In this document: positions 5,679 through 12,493 of the stretch, in pieces
How positions within the stretch are numbered: position 1 is the stretch's first letter
How the letters are laid out: each line of letters starts with the position of its first letter
From: an uncultured Clostridia bacterium
GTDB lineage: Bacteria; Bacillota; Clostridia; Christensenellales; Aristaeellaceae
Direction of reading: 5' to 3'
NCBI GenBank assembly: GCA_934615145.1
Contig: CAKTTM010000023.1
Location: 1 to 12,493 of the forward strand
DNA: 12,493 bases
Notes under the pieces: model-generated
Told to the model about the DNA's origin: nothing
Databases searched by the model: none
What the model saw: only the letters and a program-made list of their open reading frames with translations
Made by a program: the position numbers and the translations under genes

Positions 5679-7517
5679 TCAGGCCTGTTTGCCCAGCACA
5701 TCCAGCGAGCGCTCCTCGCGGAACTGGCTGGTGTAGAGCTGGTAGTAGGCACCTTGTCGGGCGATCAGCTCGCTGTGCGTGCCCGACTCCGATATCCTGC
5801 CGTCCTCGATGACCAGGATGCGGTCGGCGCTGCGGATGGTGGACAGGCGGTGGGCAATGATGAAGCTGGTGCGGCCCTCCAGTGTCTTCTCGATGGCCTG
5901 CTGTATCATGACCTCGGTCTGCGTATCCACTGAGCTGGTCGCCTCGTCCAGCACAAAGATGGCCGGGTTGTTGATGATGGCGCGCGCAAAGGATATCAGC
6001 TGCTTTTCACCTGTGGAGAGGCGGTTACCGCCCTCGCCCACCTGGGTGTCATAGCCGTGCTCGAGCTTTAGGATAAAGTCCTCCGCGTTGACCAGGCGGG
6101 CGGCGGTCTGTACCTCGTCCAGGCTGGCGTCCTTGCGGGCATAGCGTATGTTGTCGGCAATGGTGCCGCTGAACAGATGCGGCTCCTGCAGCACATAGCC
6201 CAGGTTGGACTGCAGCCACAGCTGGCTGCGCTGGCGATAGTCCACGCCGTCGATCTTGATGCTGCCCTGTGTAGGCTCGTAAAAGCGGCAGATCAGGTTG
6301 ACGATGGTGCTTTTGCCAGCACCCGTGGGCCCCACCAGCGCGATGGTTTCACCGGCTTTCACGCTCAGGTCAAAGTCGCGCAGCACCTCTTCGCCATCCT
6401 TGTACTTGAAGCTGACATGCTCAAAGCTGACATCGCCCAGGATAGGCGGCCACTGGTCGCGCCGGGGCTCAAAGTTATCGCCAAAGGCGGCGACCACCTC
6501 CGGGCTGTCCTGTATCTCGGGCTGGGTGTCCAGCAGGCTCAGCACGCGCTCCGCCGCGGCCTGGCGGCGCTGAAACTCAGCAAAGGTGCCGGCGATGTTC
6601 TGCACCGGATGAAAGAAATCGGTAATGTAGCCCACAAAGGCGGCGATGGAGCCCAGGCTCATGACGCCTGTCAGCACCAGGCCAGCCCCCTCTGTCAGCA
6701 CATAGGCGGTGGCGATGGAGCTGATGGACACCACCATTGGGAAGAAGAGGGAGGAGAGCATCGCCGCCTTGATGGATCGGCGCTGCATGGTGCTGGTCAG
6801 CTCCTTGAACTCCTCGAAGTTCATCTCCTCGCGCACCAGGGTCTTGGTGGTCTTGGCGCCCATGATACCTTCGTTGAAGGCGGCCGTGATCTGGCTGTTG
6901 ACGCGCCTGACCTTGCGATGGTTGGCTATCATGCGCTTTTGAAAGAAGGCCGATATGACCACCAGCAGGGGAATGGCCAGCAGCGCGATCATCGCCAGGC
7001 TGGCATTGATAGAGAACATCGCGATGAAGCTGGCCGTCAAAAAGAAGATGGCCCAGATGAAGTCGATCATGCCCCAGCCCAATGCCTCGCCGATCTGCGA
7101 GGTGTCACTCGTCAGCCGGGTCAGCAGGTTGCCCACCGGCATGCGGTCATAATAGCTGAAGGGCAGCTCCTGCAGCTTGCGAAAGCCCAGCGCCCGGATA
7201 TCGTAGTTGATGCCCCACTCCACCCTGGCGGCCAGCAGCAGGAAGACATAGGTGGCCGCAAAGTCGGCCAGTATGATCAGCAGATAGATCAGGCCAAAGC
7301 CCAGCATCTTGCTGGTGTTTTTCGCCACCACAAACTCATCGATGGCATAACGGGTCAGCAGGGGCTGGGCGGACTCGGTGATGCCCAGCACCACCATCAT
7401 CAGGCTGCACAGGGCGATCTTGCGCCAGTGGGCGCGGCCCAGCTTCAGCACCCGCCCCCAGAGCGCGAAGCTGAGCTTCTTTTGTACATCTTGTTCCAGG
7501 TCGTATTGCATGCTCAT
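5679..7517 (-). CDS. ABC exporter half-transporter, catalytic-site subunit (MdlB/BmrD/TM288-like)
   Basis: A 612-residue fused permease-ATPase. Membrane segments lie roughly at 33-50, 72-96, 148-192 and 255-310, and the nucleotide-binding domain at about 362-600. Walker A is GPTGAGKST (396-404), Walker B is IFVLDE with the catalytic Glu525, and the H-loop is His556 (IIAHR). The signature motif is degenerate: LSTGE (500-504) instead of LSGGQ. This matches the partner of heterodimeric exporters that supplies the competent Walker motifs and the weak signature. Such pumps expel drugs, lipids or peptides; the substrate is not readable. The first ATG (7517) overlaps the upstream gene's TGA as ATGA, and a second ATG at 7511 is better spaced from the GGAG. 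It is co-transcribed with the upstream half. Confidence 0.93.
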   Translation of the reverse strand: MSMQYDLEQDVQKKLSFALWGRVLKLGRAHWRKIALCSLMMVVLGITESAQPLLTRYAIDEFVVAKNTSKMLGFGLIYLLIILADFAATYVFLLLAARVEWGINYDIRALGFRKLQELPFSYYDRMPVGNLLTRLTSDTSQIGEALGWGMIDFIWAIFFLTASFIAMFSINASLAMIALLAIPLLVVISAFFQKRMIANHRKVRRVNSQITAAFNEGIMGAKTTKTLVREEMNFEEFKELTSTMQRRSIKAAMLSSLFFPMVVSISSIATAYVLTEGAGLVLTGVMSLGSIAAFVGYITDFFHPVQNIAGTFAEFQRRQAAAERVLSLLDTQPEIQDSPEVVAAFGDNFEPRRDQWPPILGDVSFEHVSFKYKDGEEVLRDFDLSVKAGETIALVGPTGAGKSTIVNLICRFYEPTQGSIKIDGVDYRQRSQLWLQSNLGYVLQEPHLFSGTIADNIRYARKDASLDEVQTAARLVNAEDFILKLEHGYDTQVGEGGNRLSTGEKQLISFARAIINNPAIFVLDEATSSVDTQTEVMIQQAIEKTLEGRTSFIIAHRLSTIRSADRILVIEDGRISESGTHSELIARQGAYYQLYTSQFREERSLDVLGKQA

Positions 7518-9331
7518 ATCTCCACCGCCTGCGCGGTTTCCAGCCTGTCTTCAAGGCCTGTCTGGATGGCGTTGATGCGCGCGTAGAGGCCATCCTGCCC
7601 GATCAGCTCCTCATGGGTGCCCGAGGCCGATATGCGGCCATTCTCCAGCACCAGTATCATGTCAGCGCGGCTGAGCGTGGTCACCCGGTGGCTGATGATA
7701 AAGGTGGTGGGGCGCCCATGCTGATGCAGCAGCGCCTCGCGTATCTGGGCATCGGTGCGCGTGTCCACGGCCGAGAGAGAATCGTCAAATATCAGGATGT
7801 CGCTTTGCTTCATCAGCGTGCGGGCGATGGCCACGCGCTGCTTTTGTCCGCCTGACAGCGTGACGCCGCGCTCGCCCACGATGGTGTCATAGCCCTTTTC
7901 GCTGGCCGTGATGAAGTCCTGGGCCGAGGCGCTGATGGCCGCGGCCTCGATCTCAGCCTGGCTGGCCTCGGAGCGGGCGATGGCCACATTCTCACGGATG
8001 GTCTTGGAGTAGAGGAAGCTGTCCTGCAAGACCAGGCCAACGCGCTGGCGCAAATATGTCCGGTCGATCTTGTCAAGCGGCACGCCGCCGATGGTGATTT
8101 GCCCACTCTTTGGCTCGTACAGGCGCTGCAACAGATGCACCAGGGTGCTCTTGCCAGAGCCTGTTGGCCCCAGGATCGCGATGCTCTGCCCTGCCTTGGC
8201 GGTAAAGCTGATGTCACGCAGCACCTCGCGGCCTGCCTCATAGCTGAAGCTGACACGGTCAAAGACAATGTCGCCGTCAAGGGCTGGCTTGATGGCCTGG
8301 GGCTCGGCCAGCTCGGGCTTTTGCCTGAGCACCTCGCTCATGCGCTCCAAGGCCACCATGCTCTTACTGGAATCGGTCAGGATGCGGCCCAGCTGGCGGA
8401 TGGGCCAGATCAGCATGCCCACATAGCCGGTGATGACCACCAGGTCACCCACTGAGATATTGCCCTGCGCGGCCTCCCAGATACAGATAAACAGCGCGAT
8501 GGCCATCTGAATGCCGCCCATCGCGCTGGACAGGCCCCAGTAGACAGCCTCGACATCGGCTATCCGAAAGCCGCGGCGCAGGTTTTCACGGCTGGCGGCG
8601 TCAAACTTTTCCGTCTCGCTCTGCGCCTGGCCAAAGGCGCGCACAACGCGCACACCGGTCAGGTTTTCCTGCAGCACGGTGCTCATCTTGGCCTCCGCCT
8701 CATCGGCCTGGCGGAAGGAATCGGTGACCAGACGGAAGAAGAACATGGAGAACAGGAAGATGATGGGCGTGATGCACAGGCTGATCAGCGTCACCTTGAC
8801 TGAAATAGGCAGCAGCAGGGAGACCGCGATGATGACCATCAGCACAGCGTTGACGATGGCCAGTACCTGCATGGACAGGAAGCGGCGCACCGTCTCGATG
8901 TCCGAGGTGCAGCGCTGCAGCAGGTCGCCCGTCTCGGCCTTGACATGATAGTCGTAAGGCAGGCTCTGTATATGGCTGTACATCCTCTCACGCAGGTAGC
9001 GCGCCGCACTTTCGCTGCCGACAGCGGTCAGCTTGCCCTTGAAGTAGGAAAACAGGCCGCTGAGGAGGCTGACCACCACCAGGGCTACGCCAAAGACCCA
9101 CAGGTTTTTGCGCAGAAAGTCAGCGCCCAGGGCATTGCTGACAAACTGGTTGACAAAGGCGGGCAGGCGGGAGGGCCCGTCTGCCAAGTAGTGATCCATC
9201 AGCTCCGCCAGCAGGGCGGGGGAGAGGAAACCTATCAGCGCGGTCAGTGCCGTCAATACAAAGGAGATCAGGAAGGGTCTGGCATTGCGTCTGAGCAGCA
9301 GCCACATCCGCTGCCGGCGTTGTGTGTGCAT
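7514..9331 (-). CDS. ABC exporter half-transporter, degenerate-site subunit (MdlA/BmrC/TM287-like)
   Basis: A 605-residue permease-ATPase fusion. Membrane segments are near 18-45, 77-97, 153-200 and 265-310, and the nucleotide-binding domain is at 354-590. Walker A is GPTGSGKST (388-396), the Q-loop Gln436, the signature LSGGQ (492-496) and the H-loop His548. The residue after the Walker B Asp516 is Asp517, not Glu (LIFDDSLSAVD), the mark of the non-hydrolytic site in heterodimeric exporters. With the downstream gene it forms one canonical and one degenerate ATP site. The ATG at 9331 has GGAG 7 nt upstream. It is the first exporter gene and lies behind a leader with a predicted attenuator. 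Confidence 0.93.
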   Translation of the reverse strand: MHTQRRQRMWLLLRRNARPFLISFVLTALTALIGFLSPALLAELMDHYLADGPSRLPAFVNQFVSNALGADFLRKNLWVFGVALVVVSLLSGLFSYFKGKLTAVGSESAARYLRERMYSHIQSLPYDYHVKAETGDLLQRCTSDIETVRRFLSMQVLAIVNAVLMVIIAVSLLLPISVKVTLISLCITPIIFLFSMFFFRLVTDSFRQADEAEAKMSTVLQENLTGVRVVRAFGQAQSETEKFDAASRENLRRGFRIADVEAVYWGLSSAMGGIQMAIALFICIWEAAQGNISVGDLVVITGYVGMLIWPIRQLGRILTDSSKSMVALERMSEVLRQKPELAEPQAIKPALDGDIVFDRVSFSYEAGREVLRDISFTAKAGQSIAILGPTGSGKSTLVHLLQRLYEPKSGQITIGGVPLDKIDRTYLRQRVGLVLQDSFLYSKTIRENVAIARSEASQAEIEAAAISASAQDFITASEKGYDTIVGERGVTLSGGQKQRVAIARTLMKQSDILIFDDSLSAVDTRTDAQIREALLHQHGRPTTFIISHRVTTLSRADMILVLENGRISASGTHEELIGQDGLYARINAIQTGLEDRLETAQAVEI

Positions 9332-9353
9332 ACAAACTCCATTTCATCCACAT

Positions 9354-9386
9354 AAAAATAGCCTCCGCGTTGCGCGCTGAAGGCTA
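9354..9386 (-). terminator. Leader terminator (attenuator) upstream of the ABC exporter
   Basis: Leftward, TAGCCT (9386-9381) pairs with AGGCTA (9364-9359). Inside it CGCG (9376-9373) pairs with CGCG (9369-9366) around a CAA triloop, with a small asymmetric internal loop. TTTTT (9358-9354) follows at once. It lies between the leader ORF and the exporter start, 22 bp before the ATG at 9331, so every exporter transcript must pass it. Confidence 0.75.
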
Positions 9387-9440
9387 CCATGTCATGCCGA
9401 GCTAAGCAGGCTTAAGACAAAACAAGGTGGCCGCGCAACG
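9368..9440 (-). promoter_or_regulatory. Predicted antiterminator pairing in the exporter leader
   Basis: CGTTGCGCG (9440-9432), within leader ORF codons 11-14, is perfectly complementary over 9 bp to CGCGCAACG (9376-9368). The latter is the inner 5' strand and loop of the terminator. Forming this helix would break the inner terminator stem. The two conformations are mutually exclusive, as attenuation requires. Confidence 0.6.
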
Positions 9441-9471
9441 ATACCAAGTGATGGACTCTCATTCCCGTCAT
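9412..9471 (-). CDS. Putative 19-residue regulatory leader peptide of the ABC exporter operon
   Basis: The ORF starts with ATG at 9471, ends with TAA at 9414-9412, and encodes MTGMRVHHLVSLRGHLVLS. AAAGGGGG (9488-9481) ends 9 nt before the ATG, a good ribosome site. An internal ATG (Met4, 9462) is an alternative start giving 16 residues. Codons 11-14 (Ser-Leu-Arg-Gly) contain the antiterminator strand, so ribosome position would decide whether the terminator forms. Leader peptides of this kind are known for B. subtilis bmrCD (bmrB) and for erm-type resistance genes. Translation is inferred; no homologous peptide is claimed. Confidence 0.55.
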   Translation of the reverse strand: MTGMRVHHLVSLRGHLVLS

Positions 9472-9504
9472 GTCCGCATGCCCCCTTTCGTAGATTGCCA
9501 AGTT

Positions 9505-9534
9505 ATCCTACACCAGTATTCTTTGGATTGTCAA
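9505..9534 (-). promoter_or_regulatory. Predicted promoter of the ABC exporter operon
   Basis: Leftward, TTGACA (9534-9529, perfect -35), an 18-bp spacer and TAGGAT (9510-9505, 4 of 6) make a plausible promoter. Transcription would begin near 9498, about 27 nt before the leader ORF, giving a leader RNA of roughly 165 nt before the exporter start. Confidence 0.6.
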
Positions 9535-9548
9535 GACATATCTATGTG

Positions 9549-9575
9549 AAAAGACCGCGTGGTCAGCGCGGTCTT
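9549..9575 (-). terminator. Intrinsic terminator of the SH3/peptidoglycan-binding gene
   Basis: AAGACCGCG and CGCGGTCTT (9567-9575 and 9551-9559 in window order) form a perfect 9-bp stem with a 7-nt loop. Leftward the stem runs into TTTT (9552-9549). It lies 47 bp after the stop at 9622 and before the exporter promoter, insulating the two units. Confidence 0.8.
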
Positions 9576-9621
9576 CAAAGCTCTGCCTGCCTTCCTCGCC
9601 CACTGGGCGCGGCAGGCTCCG

Positions 9622-10554
9622 TCACCAGGTGGCGTTCATGGCCCGGTTGACAGCGTTCTGATGCGCTTCGTCAACACGGTTGGTATCGTGCGTGCGGCTC
9701 TTGTAGAAGTGCACGCAGAAGTGGCCGTCAAAGCTGTTACCGCCCACGGTGTCGTCGCCGTGGGGCATGCCGTTCATGGAGGCGGCGTAGACGCGGTCAT
9801 TGTACTTGACCAGGATGGCGCGCCTGGACCAGGAAAAGTCGCCACCGAAAATGGCTTTGACCGTCTGCGAATCCTTGGCGCTCAGCGGCTCGGTGTCCAT
9901 ATGGTTGCCGCCGCTCCAGCGCTTGGCGGTGAACACCTTGCCGGTGCCCACATCCTTGATGGAGAAGATGGCGCCCTTGGGGATGACGGAGGCGCCGCCA
10001 TTGAACCAATCGAGCCGCTCGGTCTTGACGGAATGGTTGGCCGCGTTCTTGCCAAAGAGCTTGCGGATGGTGCCGTTGCCTGCCACGCCGTCCTGCGTCA
10101 GCCCAACGCTCTTCTGATAGGCCTTGACGGCCTCCAGCGTCTTGTTGCCATAGCTGCTGTCGATGGGCGCCTTGTAGAAGCCCTTGATCTTCAGCGCCTG
10201 CTGCAGCGCCTTGACATGCTTGCCAGAGTTGCCCTGCTGGCTGGTGTTGGGCACCTGTATCTGGGCTATGCTGCGGATGCCGTTCATACCCGGATCCTCA
10301 GCCACGGTGGTCTGGGCCACGCGACCAAAGAGCTTGCTGATGGTGGCATAGTCCGCCAGTCCCGTGATGGGCAGCTTGTTGCTCTTCTGATAGGCCTTCA
10401 GAGCGTCCCTTGTCATGTTGCCAAAGGCGCCGTCGACCACGCCTGTATAGGCCTTATTTAGCTGCAGGGCCCGCTGCAGTTTTTCGACATCGGTGCCCTT
10501 GCCGCCATAGCGCACATTCTGCGGCGGGTCACCCAGGGCAGAGATGCAGTTCAC
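9622..10554 (-). pseudogene. Downstream part of an interrupted gene: two peptidoglycan-binding domains plus an uncharacterised C-terminal domain
   Basis: This 310-codon frame continues directly, in the same frame, after the TAA of the SH3 gene (10557-10555). It has no ribosome site and no signal peptide, and its only start would be the GTG that follows the stop. It is best read as the remainder of one gene. Numbered from that GTG, residues 16-78 and 108-168 are PG_binding_1 repeats (DVEKLQRAL...DGAFGNMTRDALKAYQK; HVKALQQAL...DSSYGNKTLEAVKAYQK), each ending in KLFG. Residues 180-310 form an unrecognised domain rich in conserved-looking His/Trp/Cys: WSGGNHMDTEPL (213-224), FSWSRRAILV (240-249), ASMNGMPHGDD (258-268), DGHFCVHFYKSRTHDTNRVDEAHQ (277-299). 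If translated alone it would be cytoplasmic and cut off from the cell wall it should bind. Confidence 0.75.
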
Positions 10555-10896
10555 TTAGGCATACTTGCTGGTGGACTGGGGCTCAACGGCCTTCTGCAGC
10601 TTGCTCAGGGTGGCTGCGGGCACGGTCACGAACTTCTTCATCATAAAGCCGACGCGGCCGTTGTAGCGTATCTTGTAAAAGTCGCCTGAGATGTCAAGCA
10701 GGGCCACCTTGGCGCCCTTGTTGAGCCTGTCCACATAATCGCTGGAGCGCGTATTGGCCTGTGGCCGCATCAGCACTTTATCGGCATTGACAGTGCCCGT
10801 ATAGCTTGCGGCGCTCACCAGGGGCAGCTGCGCAAGCGCCAGCAGCGCAGTCAGCAGCATCGCCATCAGCCGTGCTCGTTTGCGTGTCGAGATCAT
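10555..10896 (-). CDS. Secreted bacterial SH3-domain protein, truncated by an in-frame TAA
   Basis: The 113-residue product begins with a basic n-region (MISTRKRAR), a hydrophobic stretch (about 10-27) and a cleavage-like site LPLVSA-AS near residue 30: a Sec signal peptide. Residues 33-92 form a bacterial SH3 domain (GTVNADKVLMRPQAN, KGAKVALLDISGDFYKIRY, GRVGFMMKKFV), usually a cell-wall-binding module. Residues 95-113 are a linker ending SKYA, then TAA. The frame then goes straight into two peptidoglycan-binding domains, so the intact ancestor was probably a 423-residue secreted wall protein. The ATG at 10896 has GGGAGG about 6 nt upstream. The SH3 piece may still be made and secreted. Confidence 0.85.
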   Translation of the reverse strand: MISTRKRARLMAMLLTALLALAQLPLVSAASYTGTVNADKVLMRPQANTRSSDYVDRLNKGAKVALLDISGDFYKIRYNGRVGFMMKKFVTVPAATLSKLQKAVEPQSTSKYA

Positions 10897-10966
10897 TCTT
10901 ATCCTCCCGCGCCACAGGCGCTATCCTCAGGCTATCAAGGCAGGTCACTGCGGCCTTGTTGAAGCC

Positions 10967-10995
10967 AATATATTACAATTCTATTAAAATTGCAA
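10967..10995 (-). promoter_or_regulatory. Predicted promoter of the SH3/peptidoglycan-binding gene
   Basis: Leftward, TTGCAA (10995-10990) is followed by a 17-bp spacer and TATATT (10972-10967, 5 of 6) in a strongly AT-rich island. Transcription would begin near 10960, about 64 nt before the ATG. Confidence 0.6.
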
Positions 10996-10999
10996 GCCC

Positions 11000-11011
11000 T
11001 ATTTCGAAATA
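11000..11011. promoter_or_regulatory. 12-bp perfect palindrome upstream of the SH3-gene promoter
   Basis: TATTTCGAAATA lies 4 bp upstream of the -35 at 10990-10995, between the two divergent promoters. It could be an activator or repressor site; AT-rich sequence makes chance palindromes more likely. Confidence 0.25.
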
Positions 11012-11040
11012 AATCAGGTTTTTTTACAGATGTCATCATG

Positions 11041-11069
11041 TGGACGTTGTGGGGCAGCCATGCTATAAT
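11041..11069 (+). promoter_or_regulatory. Predicted promoter of the FAD-dependent oxidoreductase gene
   Basis: -35 TGGACG (11041-11046, 4 of 6), a 17-bp spacer and -10 TATAAT (11064-11069, perfect), with TG at 11061-11062 (extended -10). The layout is nearly the same as the nrdR promoter. Transcription would begin near 11076, about 31 nt before the ATG. Confidence 0.65.
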
Positions 11070-11106
11070 CATCAGGATCAATCAGGAAGGCGTGAAAGAT
11101 AAAGAT

Positions 11107-12493
11107 ATGTACGATGCATTGGTCATCGGAGGCGGCGTCATCGGCTGTGCTGTCGCCAGGCAACTGTCAAAATATATTGGTCGGGTGGCGCTTTTGGAGC
11201 GCGCTGACGATGTGTCAGAAGGGGCCAGCAAGGCCAACAGCGGTATCGTACATGCCGGATACGACGCTCAGCCCGGCAGCGACAAGGCGCGTGTGAATGT
11301 CAAGGGCGCGCAGATGATGCCGGCGCTTTGCCAGGAGCTGGGCGTGCCCTATGGCCAGCCCGGCGCGCTGGTCATTGGCTTTGATGAGGCGGACAGGCAG
11401 CAGATAGAGCGGCTCTACGCCCACTCGCTTGACAATGGGGTGCCTGGCTGCAAGGTCATCAGCGGGCAGGAGGCCTTGGCGCTGGAGCCCAATCTGAACC
11501 CTGCTGTCACCGTGGCGCTGCATGTGCCCAGCTCCGGCCTGGTTAGCCCCTATGAACTGACGCATGCCCTGGCCAACAGCGCCTGCGAGAATGGCGTACA
11601 GTTTATGCGGGAGACCGAGGTGACTGGCCTCAAGCCGATCACCGACGGTTGGCTGGTGCAGACCAATAGGGGAGACTTCAAGACCCGCGCCTTTGTCAAC
11701 TGCGCCGGCATCTTTGGCGGCAAGCTGCACAACATGGTCTCCAGCAGGCCGGTCAACATCATCGCCAGGCGGGGGCAGTATTATCTGATGGATCATGAGC
11801 CGAAGCTGCGCTTTAGCATGACCATCTTCCAGGTGCCCACCATCATGGGCAAGGGGGTGCTGGTCAGCCCCACCACACATGGCAACCTGCTGATCGGCCC
11901 CACCGCGGAAGACATCCCCGATGGGCTGGACACCGACACCACGGCGGCGGGGCTGAAGGACGTGCTCAGCAAAGCCGCCAAGACCTGGCCAGGCATCACC
12001 ACGCGCGGCGTGATCACCAACTTTTCCGGCATCCGCGCCCATGAGCAGGATGGCGACTTTATTGTGGGCGCAGTCGAGGGCGCGCCTGATGGCGCCTTTG
12101 AGGCCATCGGTATCGAGAGCCCCGGCCTGTCCGCCGCCCCCGCCATCGGTGAGGAGCTGGGGGACTGGGTGGCCTACTATCTGCAGCTGCCAAAGAAGGC
12201 CTATCTGCGGCGCTCAAGCGTGATGCCCAAGGCCTTCAGCCACATGCCGCCCCGAGAGCGCCAGGCGGCCTACGAGCAGGATCACGACTATGGCCGCATC
12301 GTCTGCCGCTGTGAGTTGGTGACCGAGGCCGAGGTGCGCGCCGCCATCCGCGAGCCTGTGGGCGCGCGCAACCTGGACGGCGTCAAGCGCCGCACCCGCG
12401 CGGGCATGGGCCGCTGCCAGGGCGGCTTCTGCAGCCCGCGCGTGATGCAGATCATCAGCGAGGAGCTGGGCATCCCCCTCAAAGAGATTCCTA
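11107..12493 (+). CDS. FAD-dependent oxidoreductase (glycerol-3-phosphate / L-2-hydroxyglutarate dehydrogenase type) with C-terminal [2Fe-2S] BFD-like domain, 3'-truncated
   Basis: The frame is open from ATG 11107 to the right edge (462 codons seen). Residues 1-35 carry the FAD-binding Rossmann motif GGGVIGCAVARQL with the acidic end of strand 2 (LLER). KANSGIVHAGYDA (42-54) is the DAO-family segment found in GlpA/LhgO-like enzymes, and SGIRAHEQDGDFIVG (307-321) and IESPGLSAAPAIGE (336-349) close the FAD site. Cys400, Cys402, Cys437 and Cys442 (CRC ... CQGGFC) are the four ligands of a BFD-like [2Fe-2S] domain. The enzyme probably oxidises a 2-hydroxyacid or glycerol-3-phosphate and passes electrons to a partner subunit, often encoded next door in anaerobes. 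The ribosome site is odd: AGGAAGG (11084-11090) is 16 nt from the ATG, while a GTG at 11092 is only 1 nt away. Confidence 0.9.
   Translation, partial: MYDALVIGGGVIGCAVARQLSKYIGRVALLERADDVSEGASKANSGIVHAGYDAQPGSDKARVNVKGAQMMPALCQELGVPYGQPGALVIGFDEADRQQIERLYAHSLDNGVPGCKVISGQEALALEPNLNPAVTVALHVPSSGLVSPYELTHALANSACENGVQFMRETEVTGLKPITDGWLVQTNRGDFKTRAFVNCAGIFGGKLHNMVSSRPVNIIARRGQYYLMDHEPKLRFSMTIFQVPTIMGKGVLVSPTTHGNLLIGPTAEDIPDGLDTDTTAAGLKDVLSKAAKTWPGITTRGVITNFSGIRAHEQDGDFIVGAVEGAPDGAFEAIGIESPGLSAAPAIGEELGDWVAYYLQLPKKAYLRRSSVMPKAFSHMPPRERQAAYEQDHDYGRIVCRCELVTEAEVRAAIREPVGARNLDGVKRRTRAGMGRCQGGFCSPRVMQIISEELGIPLKEIP

Noticed and set aside
6177..7586. 469-codon open frame on the + strand, opposite the second ABC gene
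   Set aside because: It mirrors the codon structure of a strongly supported ABC gene. Its product is rich in His/Gln/Ala with no domain, and it has no ribosome site.
9354..9498. T-box or metabolite riboswitch upstream of the ABC exporter
   Set aside because: TGGTAGCC near 9388 only partly resembles the T-box TGGNACC, with no specifier stem or AGTA loop seen. No known aptamer core was recognised, and the translated leader ORF explains the layout better.
9559..10461. 300-codon open frame on the + strand, opposite the peptidoglycan-binding region
   Set aside because: Antisense shadow in GC-rich DNA: no ribosome site, no recognisable domain, and the opposite strand has clear PG_binding_1 repeats.
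10555..10557. TAA reassigned as a sense codon in this organism
   Set aside because: TAA ends the caspase-like gene, nrdR and the deacylase-like gene at the expected protein ends, so it is a normal stop here.
11215..12042. 275-codon open frame on the - strand, opposite the FAD oxidoreductase
   Set aside because: The + strand encodes a clear FAD/[2Fe-2S] enzyme through this whole stretch; the antisense product has no family features.

Overview
The window is GC-rich chromosomal DNA from a bacterium that is probably a member of the Bacillota (Clostridia-like). The reasons are strong AGGAGG-type ribosome sites, NrdR, a heterodimeric ABC exporter, a secreted SH3/peptidoglycan-binding protein, and a two-module FAD/[2Fe-2S] oxidoreductase. 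The assignment comes from protein resemblance alone, so the lineage is tentative. It reads as ordinary core chromosome: no insertion sequence, phage gene, CRISPR array, tRNA or rRNA was recognised.

Layout. (1) 1-1391 (+) is the 3' part of a caspase-like (C14) peptidase gene with an EF-hand-like loop and a FlgD-like C-terminal domain. It faces a corrinoid adenosyltransferase gene (1395-1925, -). (2) An 83-bp divergent promoter region (1926-2008) separates that gene from nrdR (2009-2476, +). It holds an extended -10 promoter, two DnaA-box-like sequences and two palindromes. nrdR runs 4 bp into the end of the convergent yfbR. (3) A leftward operon follows: nitroreductase-like gene (5615-4848), rarA (4861-3557), prolyl-tRNA deacylase-like gene (3570-3064) and yfbR (3054-2473). 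Its genes overlap or nearly touch. (4) Upstream of it, also leftward, is a heterodimeric ABC exporter pair (9331-7514 and 7517-5679). A 180-bp leader precedes the pair, with a promoter, a 19-codon leader ORF, an antiterminator segment inside that ORF, and an intrinsic terminator. (5) A secreted SH3 / peptidoglycan-binding gene (10896-9622, -) is cut in two by one in-frame TAA. (6) A divergent FAD-dependent oxidoreductase gene (11107 onward, +) runs off the right edge.

How the parts relate. NrdR (repressor of ribonucleotide reductase genes) and YfbR (dNMP 5'-nucleotidase) both act on deoxynucleotide pools and lie tail to tail. RarA acts at stalled replication forks. The exporter leader looks like a ribosome-mediated transcription attenuator, which would let translation-blocking drugs induce a multidrug pump. 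The exporter and the four-gene operon are separated by a hairpin. It works as a plausible terminator for the exporter, overlaps the ribosome site of the next gene, and contains the -10 of a predicted internal promoter. The leader attenuator is the strongest candidate for an undescribed system here; the nested terminator/promoter and the in-frame stop come next.
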